From Labia minor (Eukaryota > Arthropoda > Insecta > Dermaptera > Spongiphoridae): a stretch of 64,000 bases of DNA. The notes below the pieces were generated by a model, which saw only the letters and a program-made list of their open reading frames with translations, searched no databases and was not told the origin of the DNA. Where the stretch lies: NCBI GenBank assembly GCA_963082975.1, contig OY720346.1, positions 34,623,787 through 34,687,786 on the forward strand, written 5' to 3'. The translations under genes were made by a program, and so were the position numbers. Each line of letters starts with the position of its first letter. Positions within the stretch are counted from its first letter, which is position 1. Below are positions 10,741 through 23,561 of this stretch, piece by piece.

Positions 10741-11521
10741 TACAGTTGATTTGAATTTTACATATAATGATTTAAAAAAAAATAAATAAGACATCCGTTT
10801 CGAAAAATTTAGTATTTGTAAAAATAATAATAGACAAGAATCGAAAACAGTAGTAGTAAGAATTTTATACTAGGGTTGAAAAAATAGGGAAGAAAGGGAG
10901 GCGCCATAGGCTTTATGAAAATTAAATCATATATAATTTTTTTTTTATTCTCTTAAAGATATTGAGTTCATTCATTCTTCATTTAATTTCATCGAGATTA
11001 TAAACTTTGCTTGTTTATTCAAGCTTTAGATTGTATATTGACATAAAAATATTCTGATTGCATGAAAAAAATAAAAAATAACGAAACTATCAAAAGTTTG
11101 TATTTTTTCATTTATATATAAAATAACAAATATACAAGTTTATAATTTAGTAATGGAACATGTTGGACACATCAGGTGGTTACTAATATTATACCTATAT
11201 TGATATATACCTATATATAAAAGTAAGAGAGAAAGAGAGATAGATAGATATACATCTGGAGGGCCTGGCTAATAAGAATTTTGGCTAGTAATAAAAATTC
11301 AAAAGATATATTCTATATTTTTAATGAAATGAAGCGTTGCCTAAACAAAAGTTAACCTGTTTTTTATTATATTGACTAACAAAGCTATAAAGATTTTGAT
11401 TTCAAGGTAATTTAAAAAAAAAATATTTTTGTAAATTTTAGTTTAATTGACACTACCCAACAGATGTTATGTTTTATTTTTATTTATTATTTTATTGTAT
11501 TTTTATTTTCTAATTTTTGTC

Positions 11522-11577
<56 letters not shown>

Positions 11578-12087
11578 GATACTGATATGCTCACAATCAG
11601 TACTAAATCCTTTGTTAAATAATCATACACTTATTTGAAATTTTTCTATTTTACTTTTTACGAATAGATAAGATTAAAAAACCATTTTACAATTGATTCA
11701 ATTGTTAATATTTACTATATATTTCAACAAATTTTTCGAAAATAAAGATTATAATAATAATGGTCTCAAAATGGTTCAATATTACTAATAATATTAATAA
11801 TTAAAAATTCTAAAAGACAAACATGTAGATTATTCTATCTTTATCTGTGATGCTACTAAACACGCAAGCTTTTAGTTATAACAAACACATTCCAAATGTC
11901 CCCTATTCTGACCCACCACCATCGAATTTATGGTACCTTATACTACTTTATAAAGTGTCTAATTAATAAACCATTTAAATCATTATTTAGTTTATATATA
12001 GATTAATAAATATAAATTATTAATTAATAAAAAAAAATAATGAAAATACCTTTGAAAAATTTATAAATTCATACTTACTAATTCATA
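10741..12087. other. AT-rich with (TA)n, no gene seen
   Basis: A long (TA)n microsatellite runs about 11529-11573 and a GATA/GAGA-like run about 11227-11250. The frame through the microsatellite is an artefact. A slightly complex patch near 10880-10915 has no recognised identity. Confidence 0.55.
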
Positions 12088-12089
12088 TA

Positions 12090-12965
12090 GAAGGGCAGGT
12101 CAATAAATCCGTGACTTTTTGAATGAAACACATGATTTTGGATAAAAAAATATTTTAATTTTCCAACATAGTCTTCTCCTATACACTTCGTGCAACGTTT
12201 CTCCAATTTTTTTATACGAGGGTGGTCTGAAAAATTTCCTACCTGACCAATAAAATCGCTGTTTTTAAATTTTTTTTTTGCTATATTTTTCAACATAATA
12301 ATCTCTATCAACACTGATACATTTCTCATAACGGTGTTCTAATTAATTTAATTAATTAATTAATTAATTAAATTTGATTTAATTTAATTTAAGTCTCATC
12401 AACAGTTATGAATCGACACAAAAATTCGTTTGGATTACGCCTACAGCTCCAAATTGTCGTTAGAAATGGTTTTTCGAAGCAATTTTTGGTCTAACGTTAG
12501 GAAATGCGGCACCCACGTTGCACACAGCTTTCCATATTCAAATGGCTTTGCAAAAATATTTCGCACACGTTCAGCTGACATCGTACAGGTCTCAGCTATC
12601 TTGAATTTTGAAAAATAAAACAAAAAAAAAATTGTAAAACATCTTTTTTTCTTGGCCAGGATGGAAACTTTTCAGACCACCCTCGTATCTATTCCAAAGA
12701 ATAAGATTAGTCGAGGACATCAAAATAGTTATTTGTTTGTGAGATGATTTCATCGTTGAAGGGAGCAATTCGTATCCAAATTCATGAATTTTCATGGAAA
12801 TTCACTTTATTCCATTTTCCTTTCAAATCACGAGGTAGTCTGCTATTAATCGATGTCAAAAAAAAAAATTAAAAGACCCAGTTGGTTTCTGTTGACAGGA
12901 GCAGTGTAGCTATTTTATTTAAGAGACAGGAAATTCAAAGTTACGGACTTATTGATCTCCCCTCG
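12090..12965 (-). mobile_element. Mariner element (irritans-like), interrupted by a second mariner
   Basis: The ends are related inverted repeats: AGGGCAGGTCAATAAATCC on the left and, reverse-complemented, AGGGGAGATCAATAAGTCC on the right. TA dinucleotides flank both (12088-12089, 12966-12967), the mariner target. On the minus strand, 12745-12785 reads FGYELLPS, the segment before the third catalytic aspartate, and about 12163-12210 reads KRCTKCIGEDYVGK, the usual C-terminus. The N-terminal half is gone and the frame is broken. Another mariner derivative (12217-12685) sits in the middle, cutting the residual gene. Confidence 0.75.
12217..12685 (-). mobile_element. Internally deleted mariner nested in 12090-12965
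   Basis: TIRs of about 28 bp are CGAGGGTGGTCTGAAAAATT on the left and, reverse-complemented, CGAGGGTGGTCTGAAAAGTT on the right, flanked by TA. On the minus strand, 12441-12623 encodes part of the helix-turn-helix and linker (AERVRNIFAKP, then KLCATWVPHFLTLDQK), which is characteristic mariner transposase. About 12270-12333 encodes RYEKCIS and YVEKYSK, the C-terminus. The catalytic domain between them is deleted and replaced by a short TTAATTAA-rich stretch. This is a MITE caught part-way between gene and short derivative. Confidence 0.85.
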
Positions 12966-12967
12966 TA

Positions 12968-14639
12968 TATAAATATATATCATACAATAATACATTTTTG
13001 TTTCTATTCTAAAATTTGTTCTTATGAATAAAAAAAAATTAATTTAAAATTATATAAATTTAATTAACATAACATATTTTAATATAAAAACAAATATCCT
13101 ATACTTATTTACATATATATCTTTCAATATATTTTGTTGTTTGTTGTTGTTGTTTTTATTGAATATTAATTCTCCAAGTTAAGCAATTCAATTTCTAAAT
13201 GATAGACTTAATCATCTTCCATTATAAATACAGGTTCAATTTATAAATGTACGAGTATATACATATCTCCGCTTTATATATTTTTTTATATTTCCTTTCT
13301 TCACATGAACATTTTAGTTCCAGTGGCTGCGTTCATCTTTAACTGATTATTATTTCAGATGAACCAACAATCTTAACTTCACTAACACTCAACCATCTAC
13401 ATAAATATATAATTAATTACAATTAAATTTTTTTTTTGTTATCTTTTAAAGTATATTTTATAAAATATATTCAATACACGTTTTATATTAATTAAAAATA
13501 TATTTGAAAGATAAATTATTTATTTAGATACAGTTGGATGATTTAGTTTTAGAGAATGTATATTCTTTGTTGTTGTTTTTTTTTGTTTTGTTTGAATTTA
13601 AATAATCAATCCTTTTTGCTAAAGAATTATTGAGATGTTTATAATAGCTTTTGTCAGAAATGTTATTCGTTCTTGTTTAGAGAAAAAATATTAGTTATAT
13701 TTTTAAATATGAGACATTGGATTAGATTATCCGCAATCTTTTAACATTTCTTACAAAATAATTTCAAATATTATATGGTTTATTTGTTTAACATAATCAG
13801 AGTATAATTAGTGATTGTATGAATTGCTGTCAATGTATGGTTCACAATACGGGCCTATTGATGAACTGTTTTAAGTCATTATTTTTTTATTTTTTATAAT
13901 TATACTATTATTATCCTTATATTTTGAGAATTTTTTTCATTAATTGATTTTTAGAATAGAATCTTTGTAATAATTGGTGTATTGCTATATTAGTATAGAT
14001 TTTCATAATTGTTAAAATTAACTTTAAGTCAAATATTCCTAAATTATAGCAGTTTAGAATTAAAAAGTAAAAATTAGAATGTTTAATTAAAAAAGAATTA
14101 TGTATCTTTTTATACTTGCTTTAAAAATTGCATTAAACAAAAAAAAAAAAATAATAATTTTATTAATTTACCAATTATGCATAAAATTGGATTGAATTTA
14201 AAAAAAAAACAATTATTTTTTTAAAATCTAATTGATGTTGCATGTTGTATAATATAATATAATGTTATATTTCAAGTGAAATGTTTATTTAAACAAATAA
14301 ATAAAATAAAATAAAAAAATTCAGTACAAATTCCAAATAGGACCATTAATGATAAATATATAGGTTCAAAAAAAAAAAAAAAAATAATAATAATTAAATA
14401 AAATGAGAAATGGAAATATCGTGTTATTTTTTAAAATAAATAATTTTTATTATTTTTTGTTTTTTTATTTCGTTTTTCTCTGTCTTTAGAAATAGATAAA
14501 TATAATTTAATATTTAGTTTATTTTATTTATGTATTTATATTAAGATAAAATTATGAAGATGTAATTTTATGGTTAATGTTTTCAAAAAAAAAAAAAAAA
14601 TTCAATTTATTATTGAAGTGTATTAAAATATTATTTTTT
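12968..14639. other. AT-rich, no gene seen
   Basis: Only AT-rich DNA with many poly-A and poly-T runs is present. A patch near 13310-13400 is a little more complex (CAGTGGCTGCGTTCATC) but has no recognised identity or second end. No coding signal was found. Confidence 0.5.
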
Positions 14640-15010
14640 ATATCTCTCCTTTTCTCTTTTTATCCAACCATCTACCCTCTCAGATCAATGAATGAATGGA
14701 CCATTTTTCGCTACTCATCAGTCCTGTTATGTTGTTTGACGTGTAGGTTGTAGGCCACACAGTAAACTAGTTCGAATCGTCTAGGCTCTAGGCTAGGCTA
14801 GTTTTAAGATCATTGATCTTTTGAATATGTGAAGGGATTGAAGTGAACGAGAGAGAAAGAGAGAAGAGAGAGAGAGAGAGAGAGACAGTGATGTGATGAT
14901 GTGAGACGAGGAGGGGTGAGGGAAGGTCGTCTGTCCGTTATCTGTTTTTAATTTCCGCAAAAGAATTATTTACACACATACTCACATACATACACGCATG
15001 ATAGAGCGAC
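14640..15010. other. Complex island with (GA)n and a 15-bp palindrome
   Basis: A stretch of balanced composition contains overlapping CTAGGCT words (14781-14801), the palindrome AAGATCATTGATCTT (14806-14820), and a (GA)n tract (14864-14885) that could bind GAGA-type factors. No coding frame or transposon end was found. It is a candidate regulatory element, based only on contrast with its surroundings and these motifs. Confidence 0.3.
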
Positions 15011-16839
15011 AATTTTCCATAATAATTTGTAATTAATTTATTTAAAAAAAAAAAAATAACTAGGTTCTTCATTAATTCAAATGAAGATTTAAAAAAAATA
15101 AATATCATAAAAGGGTCATTGAACGGATATTTATATATTTTCTAAAAAAATAAAAAAAAAAAATTAATAGAAATAGATCATAACAAAAATATACTATTTA
15201 TGTAATATAGTAGCAGTCTTCATACTTAAAACTTTACACTAATAGATCTAGTCTCTTTTTAAAAAAATATTATAATTTTATAAAAATATTATAAATATTA
15301 ATAAATAATTTTTTAATTAAAAATAAATAATTAATTTTAGAAATCGTTTTAACCATTTTCTAAATTTAAAGCAGTTTTATATCATTATCTTTATTTTTTT
15401 TATATTATTATATTATGATCATGTCAAATTTATTAATTATATACTTTTAAGAATTTTACCTGACTTAATTTACAAATTATGGTCTCTAAATTTTTCAGAG
15501 TTTAGTGGTATCATTAAATATATAAATATTTTGATCTATTCTTTTATAATTTATAAATTAATATTTTTGTTAAATACACATTAAAAATTTAATTAATTAT
15601 TAAATAATTAATAAAATATTACACATTAAAAATTTAATTAATTAAATTTTTAATGTGTAATATTCAAAAAATAAATATTAAAAAAGTAGATAATAAAGCC
15701 TATAAATTTATTAAAAAATTATAATAATAAAATGTACTATATTATTTATTTGAAATATGAGTGAAATAGTAATTAAATTGTAAATAATTTTCATTGAAAT
15801 ATAAAATTATTTTGACAATTTGTGTTTTAATAATTTTTTTTAATATTTTTTCAACTAAACATTTTTATTTCTTCTATGAATTTCATTTTTAATCAATAGT
15901 TAAATCTTTACCAACTTAATGAGCTCTGAAACCTCATAACCTTCGTAATTTTTCAACCTTATCAGTTGTCCTACGATTGAATTTCAATAATTATAATGAT
16001 AATTTATTAACTAAATAGTAAATTTCGAAAAAAGATTAAAAAAAATATTAATTTACTTAAAAAATATACTAATAAAACAATAATAATTTGTTATTAAATT
16101 AAAATAATTTGAAAAAAAAATCATTAAATATAATTTTCTTTTATTAAATTTTTCGAAGTAAAATATCATAATTGTTATAAATAATAATTATATAATATAA
16201 TAGTTATAATACTTTACAAATGGAATTTATATCCAAAGTATGTAATTTATATTGTGTTCCAACAGAGAGGCAAGCGACTGGGATACCTGCCAAATGAATC
16301 ACTAAGTTTTTTTTTGGCAATTAGACCTCCACTGAATTAAAATGGAGGATCCATCAGGTTAAGAATTAAAAGCAAATTCATTTTCCTTCTCTTCCTCTCC
16401 CCTCTCCCTCTCTTTTATTTAACTTCACTAACTCTTCAATCATAAATATCGACAGAGTTATAGATTGGTAGGTAAAAAAAAAAAAAAAAAATTATACGCC
16501 TGAAGGGTACACGACCCCCCTCCACTGTTTCTCTTCATCAATGAACCACACCACCATAAGCATCTTCTTCAACTTAATTGTAGTTATTTTCGTTCGATCA
16601 AAAAAGATAAAATTCGTAATGTTATAAATAACTAAATAAAGTGATTGGTTAGATAAATTAAAATTAATAAAAGATTGAATTAAAAGTTTATTTAAAATAT
16701 TTTCCTAAAAATATCAAAGTATTTGTTTATCAAATATGATTTTCAAGTTTTCATGTTTATTTGATAATACGTCTTATATTGTCATCTTAAACAAAATAAT
16801 AATTCAATTTCCCAGAATAAATTGTTCCCTTTTTTTTGA
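15011..16839. other. AT-rich desert with a perfect palindrome
   Basis: Nearly all of this is AT-rich. It holds a perfect 50-bp palindrome (listed separately). A modest complex patch lies at about 16250-16560, including CAAGCGACTGGGATACC and a CT-rich tract. No gene was recognised. Confidence 0.5.
15615..15664. repeat. Perfect 50-bp palindrome
   Basis: The segment equals its own reverse complement, from AATATTACACATTAA to TTAATGTGTAATATT, with no spacer. Most of one arm (ACACATTAAAAATTTAATTA) also occurs as a direct copy just upstream at about 15577, so the palindrome arose by local inverted duplication. Confidence 0.9.
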
Positions 16840-17700
16840 TTTCGTCACGTACCAGCACGATAATTTCTTTTTTTTTATTTTTTTAAAGAGATCAGAACAG
16901 CAATCAGCATAACTCAAGTGATTTTAGATTCGGATTGTCGCCAAAACTTGCTTGTCTAGCTTGGAAAGAGATCTATCCAACAGATCAGACACCATGGAGT
17001 GAGGAAAGGGGTGAGGGTGGGGGGGATGGGAAGGGTTCCGGAGGGCCTAGTTGTTTGGCTAGTTTCCCGGGCGCACCTTCTAGTTGATCTAAGCGAAGCA
17101 ATTCAAATTTCACATTCCGGCTTCAAATACATCGTTTGTCTAGTATTTCGTTGGCCATTGGCCGCCGATAAAAATGTCGGGTTTATATTCGCAGGAGGGG
17201 TGTAGAGGAGGGAAGGGAGGGGGGGATGAGCAAGAGAAAGATGAAGAAGGAGAAAAAGGAGGAGGAGGAGGAGTGGGCCGAGACGAAGAAGTTTGGGCTC
17301 CAAACCAAGACACTCACACACAGACAATTACTTGGTTTTTAATGTCGCTATATTTAAGATAAGCTTGAAACTTTTTTTTTTTGGTGTGTGTATTGTGTTT
17401 GAAAACCGGCTGACCCTGAGTGTAATGGCGGCGCTCTTCTATTGACCCCAAAAGTAGTAGGAGAATGCGGGGGACTGATCAAATTTATATCGAAGTAGTA
17501 CTTGCCCCCCTCCGCTTTAGCCGTGTCTCCTCTGCCCTTGAGGCGCCAATGGACCCACGAAAAAAAACAACATGATCTTGCTTTTGGGTGCGCTCGTCCT
17601 ACCGGGTGATTCAAGTAACACTCGTCCACTCGAAGGAGAAAAATAATGTAAAAGGTTCATAATTATTGAATTAACGAGAGCAACAAGGAGGATTATAAAT
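16840..17700. other. Largest GC-rich island; candidate regulatory cluster or exon region
   Basis: About 850 bp contrast sharply with flanking DNA. Notable words are GGCCATTGGCCGCCG (about 17153-17167), ATAAAAATGTCGGG, TTCCCGGGCGC, AATGGCGGCGC (about 17424) and GGCGCCAATGG. GCCAT-type words match the core of PHO/YY1 sites and GGCCAATG-like words the CCAAT box. Purine-rich G tracts lie at 16999-17035 and 17200-17280. Frames on both strands are open for 60-90 codons, but none has recognisable domains and they overlap each other, so they are not called as genes. No repeat termini were found. Confidence 0.35.
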
Positions 17701-20700
17701 AATTTCACTTAAATATTTTAAACGATTAATACAACAATAATAATATACAACATCCAATAACAAAAAATTTGTAAAAAAATAAAAAAATGAAAATTAATTT
17801 TAAAATATATTTTAACAAGTTTTGTTGTTATTTATTTAGTTTAAAAAATTTACTAAATATATTAAATAATTTATATTACTATTTTGATATTTGCAAATTT
17901 AATATATATTATTTTATACACAAACTGATTAGAAAATTTTTCAAAAGGCTGGTTAAGTTCATTTTAATATATATGTATATAATATATATATTTATGAATG
18001 ATTATTGGAAAAATTAAAAGCAATGACATTGAAATTTATTATTTTTTATGTGAAATTTAAAACAACTCCATATTCAGTGTCCCAATTCTAACAAAAAATA
18101 GTTTATTTACATATCTAGATATTTTAACATGTTAACAAATAAATTTTGCTCAGGTAAAACCATCCCACCTCCCAATTCTCAAAAATAAGATTAATTTTCT
18201 AATTATCGTTTCTATATATTAATTTAAGGCTAGAGTAAATATAAATAATCTTGGACTTCCTTCCCCTCTCACTCTCGATAGTTAAACAAAAACTATCTCT
18301 GTTCTACATGAAATAAAGAGCCTAATATATATATATATAAAAATAGAATAGATAAAGCACTCGATTTTTTAAAATAATAATAATAATATAAGAAAGACGA
18401 AGGAAGATTTCGAAAATTTTATAAAATACTTATCTTACAAACAAGAAATGATGTTAGTTTAGGATTCTTCTATACCTTTATCACTATATATAAGTTCTAA
18501 GAAATTAAAGAAAAAATTAAATCAATACATTCCTATTAAATAAAATAAATTATTTATTAAAAAATTATTTTTATTTTTAAATAAATATCTAATATTTTTT
18601 TATTTATATCATCTCAAATAAAATAATAATTATATATAATATTTAATTATTTATATTTTAGTATAATATTTTATTCATTTTTTCATATGACAATTAAATA
18701 GTTTATTATTATTAATAATAAAATATGTTAATTTTAAAATTATATGTAAAATAATCTAAAAATGTATTTCTTATTTGAATAAAATAAATTATTTAAAATC
18801 AATCAAGTAAAAAGACAATTTTAAAAAATAATAATATAATAAAAAATTAAAATAGATATTTTTAATTCAGATTAATCAATACTGAAATTGAAATTCAATT
18901 TTAAGAAATATTTATTTTATTTAAATAAAAAACAAACTCGTCAATAATGGATATTTACAAAATAACTGTTCTCCTGAAACACCTTTTAATAAAATGATAT
19001 AAGTGCTCTCTATATATAAGCTATTTTTGATAAGTTACTCCTCTTTTTTCCTGTGATGAAAGTATTTATTACCAAAACATATTTACATATTTTAATTATA
19101 ATTTGTTTCATAAAAGGATTTCTAATTATAATGAAGATCAACAAGAATTCCTCTTTAGATTCATTCAAAAGAATTTTAACAAATGTTAAGATTAAATAGG
19201 TTTATGAATCCGTTAATATACAATTTTTATAAAACGCTTAAATGATTTCATTTATATATCAGGGAAGAATTGAAAAACGACCCGTGATTCATTCGACAAG
19301 GGAGAAAAGAATATAAAAACCAATTTGAGAGAATATATATACGAGGGCACAAAATAAGAAAGAAGTAGTGAAGGAACTTCACTTCAAAGTTATATAATGA
19401 AAATGGTTAAATATTTAAAATATTTAAATAAAGTATATTTATTAACATAAAGAATATTAATTTAATATAATCGTATATATAATTATAAATGAAAGAAGAA
19501 GAAAACATTTAAATCTTATTGTTGTGAGAGAAATGTGTACTACTTGCATTGAACTAGGTTGGCAATGATTTGACAATAAAATATCTCTATGGGTAAATAA
19601 ACATTAAACACATTTCAATTTGCACTTTTGTGTAGGAGGGTTTGTGTGTGGGGGGGGGGGGTATTCTGTATTTGGTAAATATTTGTCCCTGCTTCTCATT
19701 TTTTATTAAACATTTTTTAGAAAATTTTATAATTTAAAGAAATTTCCTATTATTGTACATTAATTATAATTAGCTATATTATTATATATTATTATATATA
19801 TTATATATATTATTATATTATTATATATATAGCTATATATATATTGATATTAATTTTATGAATGAAATTTTAAAAAACAAAATAAGCATATTATTTTAGG
19901 TATGAATAATATTTATAATATGAAATTTTTAAATATTTTTTTTTAATTTGTATTTTATGTTATAATATTGAATATTTTAATATCATAAATTTTTATTATT
20001 ATAGTATATATATATATATATATGTATATATATTGTTTCATCGATATATTAATATTAATAACATTACTATATATATTATGTATATATTGCATATATTCAT
20101 ACTTCTTGACAAGAGAAAGTGAGCAAGAAGTGTCCCCGTCAAAGAAAATATAATAGCACATATCATTCCAATAAAGAAGAATATATTACCTAGATGGGCT
20201 ACAGATGCCAAATAAGCTATTCCAATGGACTTTACTCTTAAATTAATTATAAATTTTAAGTTATTACTTATCAAGTATAGATATGTGTATTTTATTTATT
20301 AATTCAATGAGTGTACATTTAATATCCGTATAGGGGGTATCGTATAATGGGAATATATATATATATATACTAAAGAAGATGATGACATCAGACAATTTGG
20401 ATGTCGTCATCCTTTGGTACATACAAACATTTTGTATATATATATATATTAACTTACTCATTAGAAATTTATTACATTTGTTTAACAAGCACAAAAAAAA
20501 AATACAACAGATGATGATGGAATGATGAAATAAATTATAACTTAAAAAAAACCTATTTGGTAAGATATTTTTTAAAAATGAAATTTAAATAAATGTTTAA
20601 GAAGATTATAAATTTCAAATTATTTATTTATGTTGAAATTTATTTTAAAATTATTGTCATCTATACCCTCTACCAATCCTTAGATATCACTTTTATTATG

Positions 20701-23469
20701 AAAACAACTTTAAAAACAATTTAATAAATATAATATATTTATATATAAATAATTAAATTACTTATTATTATTTTTTATTAGACATATATAAAATTTCAAT
20801 GATATTATATAAAAATTCTTTTAAATGTGATGTATTTTTCATACCCACTTGTTAATTTTAAAACTTGAACAGTTTATTTTATAAGTTCATTTTTATATAT
20901 ATATATATAGGTATATATACAATTTAAGTCTTTTTTTCTCCAATTCTGAAAATTATTTTATTACTAGAATTTTTCACTCTAATATAAATTCATGGGCGGG
21001 TTATCTTCGTTTTTTTTCTTGTTTTTGAATATTTGACATGTTAACTAACCCCTTTATCACAAATTTGAGATAGTTTCTTTACATTTTAATTTAGACCCTT
21101 TTGCAGGTCAGTTGAATCTTTCTGCAACCATTTCGTAGAAAAAAGTCCTTCTTTCCCATTCCACAAAAAAGAAGAAAAAAAAAAGAAAAGAATACCTAAC
21201 TATTTCACCTAATTCAGGTATTTCATAATTTTAGGTAGTGTAATAAAATAGAATACAAAAAAGGGTATTAATATTATTATAATTACCTTATTTGTTCCCA
21301 GGCATAAATTGCATCGATTTGGTTTTGATTATTTAGAAATAAATTATTATGAAATTTTATTAAAATATTTTTTCTAAATTTAAAGGAATGGGGTTGAATT
21401 TTAAATAAATATACCTACGTTTTTAAATATAAAAAATATAATTATAATAATAATAATAACGAATTACCAACAAAATATTTAATATTTTTAATGAATAATA
21501 ATCATTAATAGAATTTTTTGTTTGTTTATTAACAAACACACACACATTTTGTACCTTTAAAGAAACATCTAGAACAATATGTAAATTTTCAGTTAATGAA
21601 AAAACATTAAAATATTAAGTAAATTTATGATATAAAAAATACTGTTGTAGAATATGCAATTATTATTTATTTAATAAGATTAGCTTGATAAATTATTATA
21701 TATACCTTATATTTATCTAATATATATAAATATAGAATAATCATTTAAATAATTCACTTTAATACTAAAATTTTACTAAAATAAAAAAATTAATTCCCTC
21801 AATTTTTAACTTTGTTCATATGTAAATGTATATCTCATCCCAATTATCTACCAATATTTTACTAAATGTTTTTTTTTTATTTCTATTCAAATTATTATTA
21901 AATTATATTATTTTTACTGATATAATGTTTTTATTAATTGAAGAGAGAAAAAATAATTATATTTTATGTTAATAAAAAAAATTATTCAACATATTAAAGA
22001 GAATTGGTAAGGGGTAAAAAAATTAATAAAATATATATAAAAAAAATAATTGTATTGTTTTTAAATAAATGCCTAAAATATTATAATTACAATACATTCG
22101 ATAATTATAGAGAATTGTATTTATTAATATACGAGCATATATTGTTTTTGTTTAATATATATAAAAATAATTATAACAAATTACCTACCTGTTTTATAAA
22201 CAAATTGAATAAAAGAATGTGGAAGATTTCAAATTGAGATACATTTTCTCAAAGTATTCAATTCAATTATAATATAAAAATTAAAAAAATATTAATTTAA
22301 TGAATCTTAGAAAGTATGAATAATGTATTTTTTCCTTTATTATATTTATAGTCTAAAAAAATAATTTATAATTAAATATTCATATATAATATATAATTTA
22401 AATAATTATATAAGAAATAATTATAAAATAGAATCCCATAAATTCATACAGTTATTTTATCTTTTAATCATTGTAAGTATTTGATCCAATAAGTAAAAAG
22501 ATTTTCAATAATATTTTCAAAAAACATAAATAAAATTTAGAATTTAATTTCATGAATTTTTAATATTAATATTTTTAAAAATTAACAGAGATATCAAATG
22601 TTGATACTATCATAGAATTATATAGCATATTTTCTTTTTTACAGAATAATGAAAAATTTTAGATTTTATTTTCTCATTATTTTTATATTTTATTTAATCT
22701 TCTATTTATATAAACAATAATTAAATTTACAAATAGAAATTATTTTGTTGAACTTTATACAAAATAAATTATTGATAATAGAGAAAAATCATTAGAGATG
22801 AATTAATAGTTCAAATTTATCATTTTTTTAATGATTTATCTATTTAATAATATTTTATTTAATCATTTTTTATATAAAAAATTAATGATCTATTTGTACT
22901 AAATTTACTGATATATTTTAGTCATAAATGATTAAATTAAAAATTAAATAAATATTTAGAATTGTGTTTAATACAATTTAGGACTAAATGTTAATAGGTC
23001 ATAATTTCTAATTTTTTTTTTTTGAAAATTTGTTTACATATTTATGCATTTATGATTAATTTTATTAAAAGAAAGAAAAAAGAAAGATAAATAACTTAAT
23101 TTATATAGTAGACTACCTAAAGTTCAATGTTTCTCCAAATTAACCTAATATAAAATCAATTAAACAAATAACAAATTAAATTTAATTAATTAATTTCATA
23201 TTTCTTTTACATTATAAATTATTTTATTAATTAGTTGTCAAAATTTAAATTCAAATATCAAAATTTTAAATTGGAATAAATGAATTGGAAATTTTATTTA
23301 TTACAAATTTATTAAAAAATTTACTTTACTCTTTGGTTGAATACTTATTTGCCTTCTTTCTAAAGCTTCTAATGGATTTATGTGGACTAAAATACATTAG
23401 TTTTAGGATATTCAACCTATGTTCTCTGAAATTCTTATGTTCTGTTTCACTTGAATTTTTATTGCATTA
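17701..23469. other. AT-rich desert, no gene seen
   Basis: About 5.8 kb of AT-rich sequence. It holds a G12 run (19650-19661), TA microsatellites (about 19796-19845, 20005-20030, 20355-20370, 20438-20450, 20896-20912), and AC repeats near 21535. Long frames such as 17787-18017, 20038-20274 and 22004-22237 encode only low-complexity K/N/I/Y-rich peptides and are chance products of base composition. Small patches near 20100-20230 and 20990-21200 are slightly more complex but unidentified. Confidence 0.55.
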
Positions 23470-23561
23470 ATAGATACATTTAAATTATTTGAAATTGTTT
23501 CTGTAGCTGGAATTTAATTTATTTCAAACCTTCGGTGACTGGCCACAGGTCAACTTATTTT
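23470..23561 (-). mobile_element. Fragment of repeat family R1b
   Basis: The segment matches the inner end of the 7739-8097 copy, including TTCTGTAGCTGGAATTTAAT and the terminal TGGCCACAGGTCAACTT. The 'GGTTCGGACC' part has been lost. It gives a third, truncated copy and helps define that end of the element. Confidence 0.65.

Noticed and set aside
11447-11638. 63-codon frame with alternating Y/I
   Set aside because: Product of a (TA)n microsatellite.
22004-22237. 77-codon K/N/I-rich frame
   Set aside because: Composition expected from AT-rich DNA; no motif.
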